This document shows positions 1 to 6,009 of a stretch of DNA of 10,893 nucleotides, piece after piece. The notes below the pieces were generated by a model. It saw only the letters and a program-made list of their open reading frames with translations, was not told the origin of the DNA and did no database searches. The translations under genes were made by a program, and so were the position numbers. The first letter of the stretch is position 1. Each line of letters begins with the position of its first letter. This DNA is from Ruminococcus sp. (GTDB lineage: Bacteria; Bacillota; Clostridia; Oscillospirales; Acutalibacteraceae). The DNA lies in assembly GCA_017380355.1 (NCBI GenBank), contig JAFOED010000125.1, forward strand, positions 1 through 10,893, written 5' to 3'.

Positions 1-205
1 TCCGCCGTCGAAAGTCTGAGGTTTCCCGGGGAAGGTTCGTCCGCCCGGGGTAAGTCGGGACCTAAGCGGAGGCCGAAAGGCGTACGTGATGGACAACAGG
101 TTGATATTCCTGTACTACCGAGAGAGGTAATGACGCAGTGACACGGAAAGATAGAAGAAGCGCGCGGATGGAGATGCGCGTCCAAGCAGTGAGGCTGGCT
201 TGTAT
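1..205 (+). rRNA. rrl: 23S ribosomal RNA, internal fragment, 3' side missing
   Basis: This stretch reads as 23S rRNA, sense strand, roughly the region equivalent to E. coli 1300-1500 (domain III). Landmarks are the block GGGACCTAAGCGGAGGCCGA at about 57-76, GATGGACAACAGGTTGATAT at about 87-106 followed by TCCTGTACTACC, the helix with arms GCGCG and CGCGC at about 161-180, and GTCCAAGCAGTGAGGCTGG at 180-198. In clostridial 23S genes the last block continues as a TAGGCAAATCCGC-like sequence. Here the match fades at about 204 and a protein-coding sequence begins. The 5' side runs out of the window. The piece is therefore either the truncated remnant of an rRNA gene or the product of a wrong assembly join. 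The identity as 23S is secure from memory of the conserved sequence; the exact break point is uncertain by about 5 bases. Confidence 0.93.
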
Positions 206-211
206 GAAATT

Positions 212-1567
212 ATGTCTGCACCATTTATCTTTGTCAGTTATGCTCACGCCGACAGTCGCGCTGTGCTTCCGATAATCGACTATATGAAAAAGTGCGGTAT
301 CAATTTATGGTATGACAGCGGTATCGAAGCGGGTAGCGAGTGGCCAGAGTTTATTGCTGAAAAGGTAGTAAACTGCTCGAAGTTTCTGTCATTTATCAGC
401 AACGCGTACCTGAATTCTCAGAACTGTAAACGAGAGCTCAACTACGCAGTATCAAAAAGAAAAGAGCTTCTCTCTGTTTTTATTGAGGATGTAAAATTAA
501 CTCCTGGTGTTGAGATGCAGCTCGGTACATATCAATCGATTTTTATGAAACGCTTTCCATCATACGAGCGTTTTTTAGCTAGTCTGTGCAACGAGAGCTT
601 CTTTACAGAGTGCAAAGCAGCAGTAGCAAGTCACCCGATGTCCACTAACACACCGTCTGTTCAGCCTGCTACTCCTGTTGTTACCGTTTCGGACAAAAAA
701 CCTCAGAATATTGTGACTATTGGTCAGGACAAACCTCAGCAATCTCCTTATCAGGCTCCTGTAGTTGTGACACAGAAAAAGCCACCTCGTGCACAAAGAA
801 AAGTGACTACACCTCAACCGCAGGGAGCTCCTGTAAACTTAGGTGAAAACGACATCGTCCGTCTTCTGACTTTCTCCTCTGACGGTACTTCGTGTGGTAT
901 GAAACGTTACTCACAGATTTTCCTTGATCAGGAATTTAGTTACATCGGTATCAGCGTTATGCTGAAAACTATATGTAACAGTCGTTCAGTAACACTTAAG
1001 TGGCAGGTGTTCTCACAGTCCAATCGCCCGTATACTGGTATTAATCAGGTTGCGCTGACACTAAAACCTGGACAGAACGTGATTTTCCAGCAGTGGGGCA
1101 CTCCACCTTCAGGCAGATGGCCTGTCGGCAAGTACTACATCAATGCGAGTATCAACAACGGGCCTATAAAACAAACGGCTTTTGAAGTTAAAAAAGGTAG
1201 CTATGATGTTTTACCTTTCCGTTTTGTTGATGTGCAGACTTTTGCGGCAACACAGCCGATTTTGCCATACAAAAACCGAGTCCACACAAACATATTCTCA
1301 TCGGACTCACTCGAAACTCTGTGCTTTTCCGTGACTTTCCCAAAAATCAGTTCACAGCTTTACACAACTGTTGATTACCTCATCACAGACTCTAAAGACC
1401 GAGTGGTACTTCACCTCTCACGACCTTTTTATCTGGAATCAGAAAAAGAGGAATTCTGGATTGGCGAACGCTACCCTGGACTTTCGCGCTGGCCGAAAGA
1501 TAAGTACAGCTACTCGTTCTCTTTAGGTAAATCCCGCCTTATAAAAGGCTCGTTCGAAGTAGTATAA
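212..1567 (+). CDS. TIR-domain protein with two Ig-like C-terminal repeats
   Basis: The product has 451 residues with no membrane segment, so it is probably cytoplasmic. Residues 1-135 form a TIR_2-type domain: FIFVSYAHADS (strand A and box 1), WYDSGIEAGSEW (BB-loop region), then SKFLSFIS and NCKRELNYAV. Glu75 in CKREL sits where the catalytic Glu of NADase TIR domains such as SARM1 lies. Residues 137-208 are a Pro/Gln/Thr-rich linker. Residues 211-326 and 331-451 look like two related beta-sandwich (Ig-like) domains, each ending in a WP-x-x-KY...(A/S)FEV pattern. Bacterial TIR domains often cleave NAD+ or make cyclic ADP-ribose signals in antiphage defence; that role here is inference. I prefer ATG 212 because its N-terminus fits the family. 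TTG 200 is in frame and has GAGG five bases upstream, but lies in 23S-like sequence. There is no promoter of its own, since the upstream DNA is the rRNA fragment, and no obvious partner gene. Confidence 0.85.
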   Translation: MSAPFIFVSYAHADSRAVLPIIDYMKKCGINLWYDSGIEAGSEWPEFIAEKVVNCSKFLSFISNAYLNSQNCKRELNYAVSKRKELLSVFIEDVKLTPGVEMQLGTYQSIFMKRFPSYERFLASLCNESFFTECKAAVASHPMSTNTPSVQPATPVVTVSDKKPQNIVTIGQDKPQQSPYQAPVVVTQKKPPRAQRKVTTPQPQGAPVNLGENDIVRLLTFSSDGTSCGMKRYSQIFLDQEFSYIGISVMLKTICNSRSVTLKWQVFSQSNRPYTGINQVALTLKPGQNVIFQQWGTPPSGRWPVGKYYINASINNGPIKQTAFEVKKGSYDVLPFRFVDVQTFAATQPILPYKNRVHTNIFSSDSLETLCFSVTFPKISSQLYTTVDYLITDSKDRVVLHLSRPFYLESEKEEFWIGERYPGLSRWPKDKYSYSFSLGKSRLIKGSFEVV

Positions 1568-1574
1568 GTAATAA

Positions 1575-1607
1575 CACAAAACGTCCGATAAGGGCGTTTT
1601 TTTGTGC
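1575..1607 (+). terminator. Rho-independent terminator of the TIR gene
   Basis: Eight bases after the TIR stop codon, AAAACGTCC pairs with GGGCGTTTT (one G-T wobble) across a short GATAA loop, and a run of seven T follows the GGGCG. The outer CAC/GTG bases can extend the stem. Confidence 0.8.
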
Positions 1608-1676
1608 GGTGAATATATCAGAAAATATCATTTTGGAATTTATTATACCCTCAAAAGACTTTTTTGCTTTAAAGTG

Positions 1677-1705
1677 TTGCATTGTTAAATTGTTTGTGCT
1701 ATACT
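1677..1705 (+). promoter_or_regulatory. Sigma-A type promoter of the MFS gene
   Basis: A -35 box TTGCAT (1677-1682) is followed by a 17-base spacer and a -10 box TATACT (1700-1705). TG at 1697-1698 makes an extended -10. Transcription should start near 1712, giving a leader of about 24 bases. The fit to the consensus is very good. Confidence 0.8.
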
Positions 1706-1735
1706 GTAGAACAGAAAATATTAGGAGATAATTTT

Positions 1736-2959
1736 ATGACTGACAAATCTACTCTAAAAAAACGCTATCTCTACCTCGTGACAGGCGTATTTGCAATGCT
1801 TTTTTCAGGTGTGCTGTACGCGTGGTCAATTCTGAAAATTCCGTTTAAAGAGGTATACCAGTGGAGCGACTCTTCTCTAGCGCTTAACTTTACTCTTACG
1901 ATGTGCTTTTTCTGTTTAGGTGCATTTTTCGGAAGTCTGCTGTGTAAAAAACTAAAAGTCAGACTAACTCTTATTATCGCAGGCGTTTTAGTCGGCGTGG
2001 GATTTGTACTGACGGGACTTATAAACTCTCAAATGCTTTATATGCTTTACCTTAGCTACGCAGTTTTAGCGGGTACAGGTATCGGTATTTCGTATAACGT
2101 TATAGTTTCTACCGTCTGTGCGTGGTTTCCTGACAAAAAAGGATTTTGTTCAGGCTGTCTGATGATGGGATTCGGCATCAGCACTCTGCTTTTAGGCAAC
2201 CTCATCAGCATACTTTTTGAAAATGAAGCATTCGGCTTCAATAAGACATATATCCTGCTTGGTGTTGTCGTAGCTGTCGTTTTATTTATCGCTTCTCTTA
2301 TTCTGAAAGCTCCCTGCGCTGACGTAGTTTTCCCTCCTGCAAAGGTCAGAAAAGCTACTAAAAAGGAAGCTTTTCAGGTACGCGATTATAAAACTTCAGA
2401 AATGCTCAGAAGCTTTACTTTCTGGAGAGCTTTCGTGTGTATGGCGTTTATCACCGCTGTCGGCAACACCGTAATCAGCTTTGCGCGTGACCTCGTAATT
2501 TCTGTTGATGCAGCTCCTGCGCTCGCTACTACATTAGTCGGTGTACTCGCTGTGTTTAACGGCATCGGTCGAGTGCTCACAGGCGCTGTATACGACATCT
2601 TAGGTCGCAAAACAACTATGATTTGTGCTAATATTCTGACAATTGTTGCGGCATTAATCACCCTTGTTTCGGTTATGACAGGCTCGCTTGCACTTTGTAT
2701 TGTAGGCTTGTGTCTGACAGGTATTTCATACGGCTCATGTCCTACAGTTACCTCTGCATTCTCAGCATCATTCTACGGACAGAAGTACTTCTCGACTAAC
2801 TACTCGATTATAAACTTCAATCTCATTGTCGCATCATTCATCGCGACTTTCGCGAATACTTTGCTCATCAACAGCGGAGCGTACATTTTACCTTTTGTTA
2901 TGCTACTCATTCTTTCAGTAGCAGCACTAGCGCTGAATTTCTCGATAAAAAGACCATAA
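1736..2959 (+). CDS. MFS transporter, oxalate/formate antiporter (OFA) family
   Basis: The 407-residue product has about 12 hydrophobic segments (approximately 11-31, 48-70, 78-98, 103-127, 136-160, 170-190, 229-250, 262-282, 297-316, 319-345, 355-378, 382-402) with a charged loop at 195-225 between the halves. Family marks are AGTGIGISYNV followed by WFPDKKGFCSG (112-140), typical of OFA/OxlT-like carriers, and FNGIGRVLTG...DILGRKTT (274-294), the MFS motif A of the second half. Such proteins exchange small mono- or dicarboxylates across the cytoplasmic membrane; the substrate cannot be told from sequence. ATG 1736 is chosen because TAGGAG (1722-1727) lies eight bases upstream. An in-frame TTG farther upstream at 1682 overlaps the promoter and is rejected. 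The gene has its own promoter and terminator, so it is not co-transcribed with the TIR gene by design. Confidence 0.88.
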   Translation: MTDKSTLKKRYLYLVTGVFAMLFSGVLYAWSILKIPFKEVYQWSDSSLALNFTLTMCFFCLGAFFGSLLCKKLKVRLTLIIAGVLVGVGFVLTGLINSQMLYMLYLSYAVLAGTGIGISYNVIVSTVCAWFPDKKGFCSGCLMMGFGISTLLLGNLISILFENEAFGFNKTYILLGVVVAVVLFIASLILKAPCADVVFPPAKVRKATKKEAFQVRDYKTSEMLRSFTFWRAFVCMAFITAVGNTVISFARDLVISVDAAPALATTLVGVLAVFNGIGRVLTGAVYDILGRKTTMICANILTIVAALITLVSVMTGSLALCIVGLCLTGISYGSCPTVTSAFSASFYGQKYFSTNYSIINFNLIVASFIATFANTLLINSGAYILPFVMLLILSVAALALNFSIKRP

Positions 2960-2970
2960 AGCAAAAACAA

Positions 2971-3001
2971 AAAGCGAGGTGGATTTCACCTCGCTTTTTT
3001 T
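2971..3001. terminator. Bidirectional terminator between convergent genes
   Basis: AAAGCGAGGTG (2971-2981) pairs perfectly with CACCTCGCTTT (2987-2997) around a five-base loop. T-rich DNA follows on the plus strand. On the minus strand the stem is followed by T-rich sequence too (complement of 2961-2975). It can end both the MFS transcript and the convergent peptidase transcript. Confidence 0.88.
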
Positions 3002-3009
3002 TATATCTT

Positions 3010-4266
3010 TTACTTTAATTTTGTGTTTAAAACGCCGTTTGTTGCCGCTATGAAATCTTCAACAGTTTTCTCTCTCCACTGTGTTTCAGTAGGATAATAA
3101 AGCTCGTTGTAGTGTTCTTTTACTACCTCGGTAGTAATGCTATTTTTCGACGGGTACCAGTACTGCTGGTTTTCGTCAACTGTGTATTTAAGCGAGATAA
3201 TAGAATCTACAAAACTATCACCGATTGTACCAAACTCGAAACAGGTCGAGAAGAGCTCTTTGTCAGATTCTTTACTGTCTTTAAGGCGGTAGAAATAGTC
3301 TGTTGTGTCGCCTGTTGTAGCATAAAACGACTCTGAATCGTGGGAGATAACATAGTCGTAAGAAAACGATTCTTTTGTCTGGGCTTCGGTCATTGTTTCG
3401 TATACTGAGTTAAAAATAACCATATTGTATCTCGGTCCGTAACCCGAGTGGATGTCAATATGGATGAGATTTTCGTACTCACCATCAAGGCAATCATTAA
3501 ACACGCTCTTTAGGTATTTTGTCGAAATCTCGTCGCCTTTACCGCCGTAGTAAACGCCCTGAGGATACTCGTACTGACCTGTTAACAGTGCATCAGACAC
3601 CTTATCAGCACCTTTAAAAATCGCTTCTTTCGCAAGTTTTATATAAAACCATGCTTCGTGCCACAGAGCATTTCTGATTTCACCCTCAGGCTGTAAAAAG
3701 CCTTTTACTTCAGGGTAATCTTTGTTCGAAGAATAGTCAAAATTCTCCCAGTCCAGAATGAAATTACGATTAAGGTCAACGTTGTTTTCGTTGTATCTGC
3801 GCTTATATTTCATGCCGTAAGGATTAACATTTGCGACAACGAGCACACCTGTTGTATCGCTGTTAAGCGTCGGGTAGATTTCCTCGAAGAAAACGTCGAG
3901 CATAACAGAACCGATATAGCCCTCCATACCGTGAACACCTGTTGTGAGGATAATAAGGTTTTTGTTTTCTTTGTTTGCAGGCAGATAGATGTTGTCGATA
4001 TACAAATCATCATCTTCATCAACTGCGTATTCGCTTACCTGTACGTCTACTCCACTATCCTGAAGTTTCTTTACACGGTTCTTGATATTCTCGCGGACTT
4101 CGTCGTAAGTGTCACAAAAATACTCGCTGTACGAATATGAGTCCTCTACCTCAGGCTGTTTAGCTGCCATAAGAACAAAATGCGGACCAACAATAGTCAG
4201 CAATATAACCGCAATCAAAACAACCGCTACAGGAATAATAAACTTTTTTTGTTTAAAAAATTTCAT
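3010..4266 (-). CDS. Membrane-anchored M14/DUF2817-like zinc metallopeptidase
   Basis: The 418-residue product begins with a short basic stretch and one hydrophobic segment (about 9-34), likely an uncleaved anchor that places the rest outside the cell. The catalytic fold of the M14 carboxypeptidase superfamily is visible: HxxE in GVHGMEG (His112, Glu115), third zinc ligand His273 in HIDIHSGYG, the substrate-carboxylate motif NVDLNRNF (Asn166, Arg167), and Glu344 in TCFEFGT as the general-base candidate. This spacing and the GVHGMEG wording match the DUF2817 branch. All key residues are present, so it should be an active peptidase or amidase; the substrate is unknown, with cell-wall peptides or external peptides both possible. 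The second ATG (4266) is chosen: AAGGAG lies seven bases before it, while the ATG at 4272 is one base from that site. It is transcribed alone. Confidence 0.83.
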   Translation of the reverse strand: MKFFKQKKFIIPVAVVLIAVILLTIVGPHFVLMAAKQPEVEDSYSYSEYFCDTYDEVRENIKNRVKKLQDSGVDVQVSEYAVDEDDDLYIDNIYLPANKENKNLIILTTGVHGMEGYIGSVMLDVFFEEIYPTLNSDTTGVLVVANVNPYGMKYKRRYNENNVDLNRNFILDWENFDYSSNKDYPEVKGFLQPEGEIRNALWHEAWFYIKLAKEAIFKGADKVSDALLTGQYEYPQGVYYGGKGDEISTKYLKSVFNDCLDGEYENLIHIDIHSGYGPRYNMVIFNSVYETMTEAQTKESFSYDYVISHDSESFYATTGDTTDYFYRLKDSKESDKELFSTCFEFGTIGDSFVDSIISLKYTVDENQQYWYPSKNSITTEVVKEHYNELYYPTETQWREKTVEDFIAATNGVLNTKLK

Positions 4267-4308
4267 AATCATGCTCCTTTATGTTATACAAATAGCAATC
4301 TCAAATTG

Positions 4309-4337
4309 ATTATATCAAAAGCATAGTAAAAAGTAAA
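4309..4337 (-). promoter_or_regulatory. Promoter of the DUF2817-like peptidase gene
   Basis: Read on the minus strand, TTTACT (4337-4332), a 17-base spacer and a perfect TATAAT (4314-4309) stand about 43 bases before the start codon. The DNA around and upstream of the -35 resembles that of the next minus-strand promoter (see findings). Confidence 0.68.
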
Positions 4338-4391
4338 TCAAAGAGTATAAATCTCCATTATTTTGTAGACAAAAGGAAAAATCCATAAACA

Positions 4392-4417
4392 AAAGCGGAG
4401 TGAAATCACTCCGCTTT
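4392..4417 (-). terminator. Terminator of the zinc-ribbon membrane protein gene
   Basis: AAAGCGGAGTG (4392-4402) pairs perfectly with CACTCCGCTTT (4407-4417) around a four-base loop. On the minus strand the stem is followed by TTTTGTTT. It begins five bases after the stop codon of the gene at 4422-5114. Confidence 0.85.
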
Positions 4418-4421
4418 ATTT

Positions 4422-5114
4422 TCAATCAATACTAATTTTACTATTACACCATGGACATACTATATTTGTTTCACCATTTAATACCGAAACAGTTCTTCCA
4501 CAATTAGAGCAACTTGAGTCTACAAAATCGTCTTCAAAGTTATAATCTTCAGATGATGTTACTGGAGGAACATATCCACATATTGCACATGAGGAAAATG
4601 AATGATTATTATTCTTACATATAGGACAGATATACCCCGAACCTGTACTATTCAACATAAAATCTTTTGAGCTCTTTTGTTCATCCGAATAATTTTCAGA
4701 AGCATCATTTGGAGATGCTTTTTTACTCCCATCGGATTTGGTGATATTACTCTTTTTGTTTTTTGATTTAACATCCTCGCAAAAATCCTTAGTTTTCGGA
4801 GATGCTTTTTTACTCCCATCGGGTTTGGTGATATTACTTTTTTTGTTTTTTGATTTAACATCCTCGCAAAAGTCCTTAGTTTTTGTGATTCTCATAGAGT
4901 GTACATCTTCTATAAGCTCACCGAAAGCATATATGAACCATGAAAAAATCAAAGCTGTAACAGGTCCTCCAATAGCAATAAAGATAAATAATACATCTTC
5001 CGAAAATGCCAAAACTAATCCTGTAATAATCGCTCCGATTGCCTCAACGATAAAGGTTCCGATTGCGAGATTCTTTATCTTTATACCAATATTTTCATAT
5101 AAACTTTTAAACAT
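4422..5114 (-). CDS. Small membrane protein with two C-terminal zinc ribbons
   Basis: I recognise no named family. The 230-residue product has two predicted membrane helices (about 16-38 and 41-66), the second ending in WFIYAFGELIEDVHSMR, then a highly charged Lys/Ser/Asp-rich region. That region contains two copies of a 29-residue repeat (about 78-135, TKDFCEDVKSKNKKSNITK...). The C-terminus has two four-Cys clusters: CPIC (163-166) with CAIC (176-179), and CSNC (202-205) with CPWC (220-223), each a probable zinc ribbon. The hairpin of helices suggests that repeats and ribbons are on the same side of the membrane, probably the cytoplasm. The ribosome binding site AGGGGG lies before ATG 5114 with good spacing. 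The DNA looks clearly more AT-rich than its neighbours. A role in protein or nucleic-acid binding at the membrane is only a guess. Confidence 0.8.
   Translation of the reverse strand: MFKSLYENIGIKIKNLAIGTFIVEAIGAIITGLVLAFSEDVLFIFIAIGGPVTALIFSWFIYAFGELIEDVHSMRITKTKDFCEDVKSKNKKSNITKPDGSKKASPKTKDFCEDVKSKNKKSNITKSDGSKKASPNDASENYSDEQKSSKDFMLNSTGSGYICPICKNNNHSFSSCAICGYVPPVTSSEDYNFEDDFVDSSCSNCGRTVSVLNGETNIVCPWCNSKISID
4711..4884 (-). repeat. Two tandem 87-bp copies inside the zinc-ribbon gene
   Basis: The unit beginning GGAGATGCTTTTTTACTCCC occurs at 4711-4797 and again directly at 4798-4884. By eye the copies differ at four positions. Because 87 is a multiple of three, the reading frame is kept and a 29-residue protein segment is doubled. 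The near identity points to a recent duplication. Confidence 0.93.
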
Positions 5115-5136
5115 AATCCAACCCCCTATTATCTTT

Positions 5137-5165
5137 ATTATATACCCCTAATATCGAAAAGTAAA
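5137..5165 (-). promoter_or_regulatory. Promoter of the zinc-ribbon membrane protein gene
   Basis: On the minus strand, TTTACT (5165-5160), a 17-base spacer and TATAAT (5142-5137) precede ATG 5114 by about 22 bases. Both boxes and the spacer length are the same as in the promoter at 4309-4337. Confidence 0.7.
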
Positions 5166-5177
5166 TAATCAAAGTAT

Positions 5178-5287
5178 AAATCTCCTTATCTTACAGATAA
5201 TAGTATTGCGACTAAAATGTAGGCTCGAATACTATTATTCGGGACGTCGAGGACGCCGTCCCCTACAATTTATAGATAAGGAGATTT
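5178..5287 (+). promoter_or_regulatory. Inverted-repeat leader of spoVT that can mask its RBS
   Basis: AAATCTCCTTATCT (5178-5191) is the exact complement of AGATAAGGAGATTT (5274-5287), and the latter contains the only good ribosome binding site of spoVT (AAGGAG, 5278-5283). Between the arms lie two further stems: ATAATAGTATT (5197-5207) with AATACTATTAT (5228-5238), and GGGACG (5241-5246) with CGTCCC (5257-5262). If the transcript starts upstream of 5178, the outer stem would hide the ribosome binding site. I could not place the spoVT promoter with confidence; a weak candidate inside the element is TTGCGA (5206-5211) with TACTAT (5230-5235) at 18 bases, which would leave the left arm untranscribed. 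The structure is seen; the regulatory role is inferred. Confidence 0.5.
5218..5267. repeat. Palindromic intergenic element, TGTAGG...CCTACA
   Basis: A 50-base segment is bounded by TGTAGG (5218-5223) and its complement CCTACA (5262-5267) and holds the GC-rich hairpin GGGACG/CGTCCC. The GC-rich core contrasts with the AT-rich surroundings. From memory, similar GGGACGTCGAGG-type palindromes are scattered between genes in Oscillospiraceae genomes. Only one copy is in this window. Confidence 0.5.
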
Positions 5288-5295
5288 TGTTATAT

Positions 5296-5838
5296 ATGAA
5301 AGCAACTGGAATTGTGAGAAGAATTGACGACTTAGGTCGTGTTGTTATCCCAAAAGAAATCAGACGTACTTTACGCATCCGTGAGGGTGATCCACTCGAG
5401 ATTTACACAGCGACTGACGGGGAAGTAATCTTTAAAAAATACTCGCCTGTCGGAGAGCTCTCTACGTTTGCATCACAGTATGCAGACGTATTATCACGCA
5501 TCAGCTCGATGCCGACGCTCGTTTGTGACCGTGACCACGTTATCGCGGCAGCAGGAGTCTCAAAGCGTGAGTATTTAGAGCGCAGAGTAACATCCACGCT
5601 CGAGAGCTATATGGAAAACCGTCGTTCGTACAGCGCACACACAAACTCTGTCGACGAGATTCAACCTGTCGAGGGAGTCGAGCATGCGGCAGCTATCATC
5701 TACCCGATTATCGCATCGGGCGATGTGACGGGTGCGGTGGTTATGCTCAAAGGCGAAACGATAAAAGTACCGACAGAAACAGAGATAAAACTCGCTCAGT
5801 CAGCTGCGGCGTTCTTAGGAAAACAGATGGAAGAATAA
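5296..5838 (+). CDS. spoVT: Stage V sporulation protein T, AbrB-family regulator
   Basis: The product has 180 residues, close to the B. subtilis SpoVT length of 178. Residues 1-50 are an AbrB/SpoVT swapped-hairpin DNA-binding domain with the near-invariant start MKATGIVRRIDDLGRVVIPK and EIRRTLRIREGDPLEIY. Residues 56-180 match the GAF-like C-terminal domain that mediates tetramer formation and possibly ligand sensing (PTLVCDRDHVIAAAG, then GVEHAAAIIYPII..GDVTGAV). In spore formers SpoVT adjusts sigma-G-dependent gene expression in the forespore. ATG 5296 is chosen because the family starts there; an upstream in-frame ATG at 5206 would add 30 unrelated residues from inside the inverted-repeat leader. 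AAGGAG (5278-5283) is 12 bases from the ATG, longer than usual, and lies in a possible stem. The gene is monocistronic here. Confidence 0.95.
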   Translation: MKATGIVRRIDDLGRVVIPKEIRRTLRIREGDPLEIYTATDGEVIFKKYSPVGELSTFASQYADVLSRISSMPTLVCDRDHVIAAAGVSKREYLERRVTSTLESYMENRRSYSAHTNSVDEIQPVEGVEHAAAIIYPIIASGDVTGAVVMLKGETIKVPTETEIKLAQSAAAFLGKQMEE

Positions 5839-5842
5839 ACTC

Positions 5843-5883
5843 AGAGTCAACCTCGATTTACTCGCGGTTGGCTCTTTATTTTC
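5843..5883 (+). terminator. Rho-independent terminator of spoVT
   Basis: AGAGTCAACC (5843-5852) pairs with GGTTGGCTCT (5866-5875) with one G-T wobble across a 13-base loop, followed by TTATTTTC. It starts four bases after the spoVT stop codon. Confidence 0.78.
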
Positions 5884-5889
5884 GCCCTT

Positions 5890-5952
5890 ATTTCGACCAT
5901 ATCAAATTTATGTCGAAATCCACAATAAATTGTCACCTTTTTCATTGACAAT
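5890..5952. promoter_or_regulatory. Two inverted repeats upstream of the GH3-like gene, candidate operators
   Basis: ATTTCGAC (5890-5897) and GTCGAAAT (5912-5919) are exact complements with centres 22 bases apart, about two helical turns. Next, ATTGTCA (5929-5935) and TGACAAT (5946-5952) are exact complements with centres 17 apart, and the second arm overlaps the -35 box. Such placement fits dimeric regulator sites; the binding protein is unknown. Confidence 0.45.
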
Positions 5953-5972
5953 ACGATATATGGTGTGATAAC
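5945..5972 (+). promoter_or_regulatory. Promoter of the GH3-like gene
   Basis: A perfect -35 TTGACA (5945-5950) is followed after 16 bases by GATAAC (5967-5972), a four-of-six -10 match. The start would be near 5979, about 30 bases before ATG 6010. Confidence 0.55.
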
Positions 5973-6009
5973 ATTTGTATATATTATATGTTTATAAGGG
6001 GAGAACATT

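Noticed and set aside
62..247. Short minus-strand open frame over the 23S piece
   Set aside because: It overlaps conserved rRNA sequence, and its codon content follows from the rRNA.
575..817. Antisense open frames inside the TIR, ABC and other genes (for example 575-817, 8031-8504, 9093-9395, 9970-10236)
   Set aside because: They lie wholly inside well-supported genes, have no ribosome binding sites and give compositionally odd, unrecognisable proteins.
212..2959. TIR gene plus MFS transporter as a two-gene defence operon
   Set aside because: A clear terminator (1575-1607) and a strong independent promoter (1677-1705) separate them, and no functional link is known.
4738..5151. A 137-codon plus-strand open frame opposite the zinc-ribbon gene
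   Set aside because: It is the shadow of an AT-rich gene. The minus-strand frame has membrane helices, paired Cys motifs, a promoter, a ribosome binding site and a terminator.
5178..5287. Known riboswitch or T-box in front of spoVT
   Set aside because: I see no recognised aptamer core and no terminator/antiterminator pair, only simple nested stems.
5206..5295. Upstream ATG extending SpoVT by 30 residues
   Set aside because: The extension is translated from the palindromic leader, and the SpoVT family begins at MKATGIVRR (5296).
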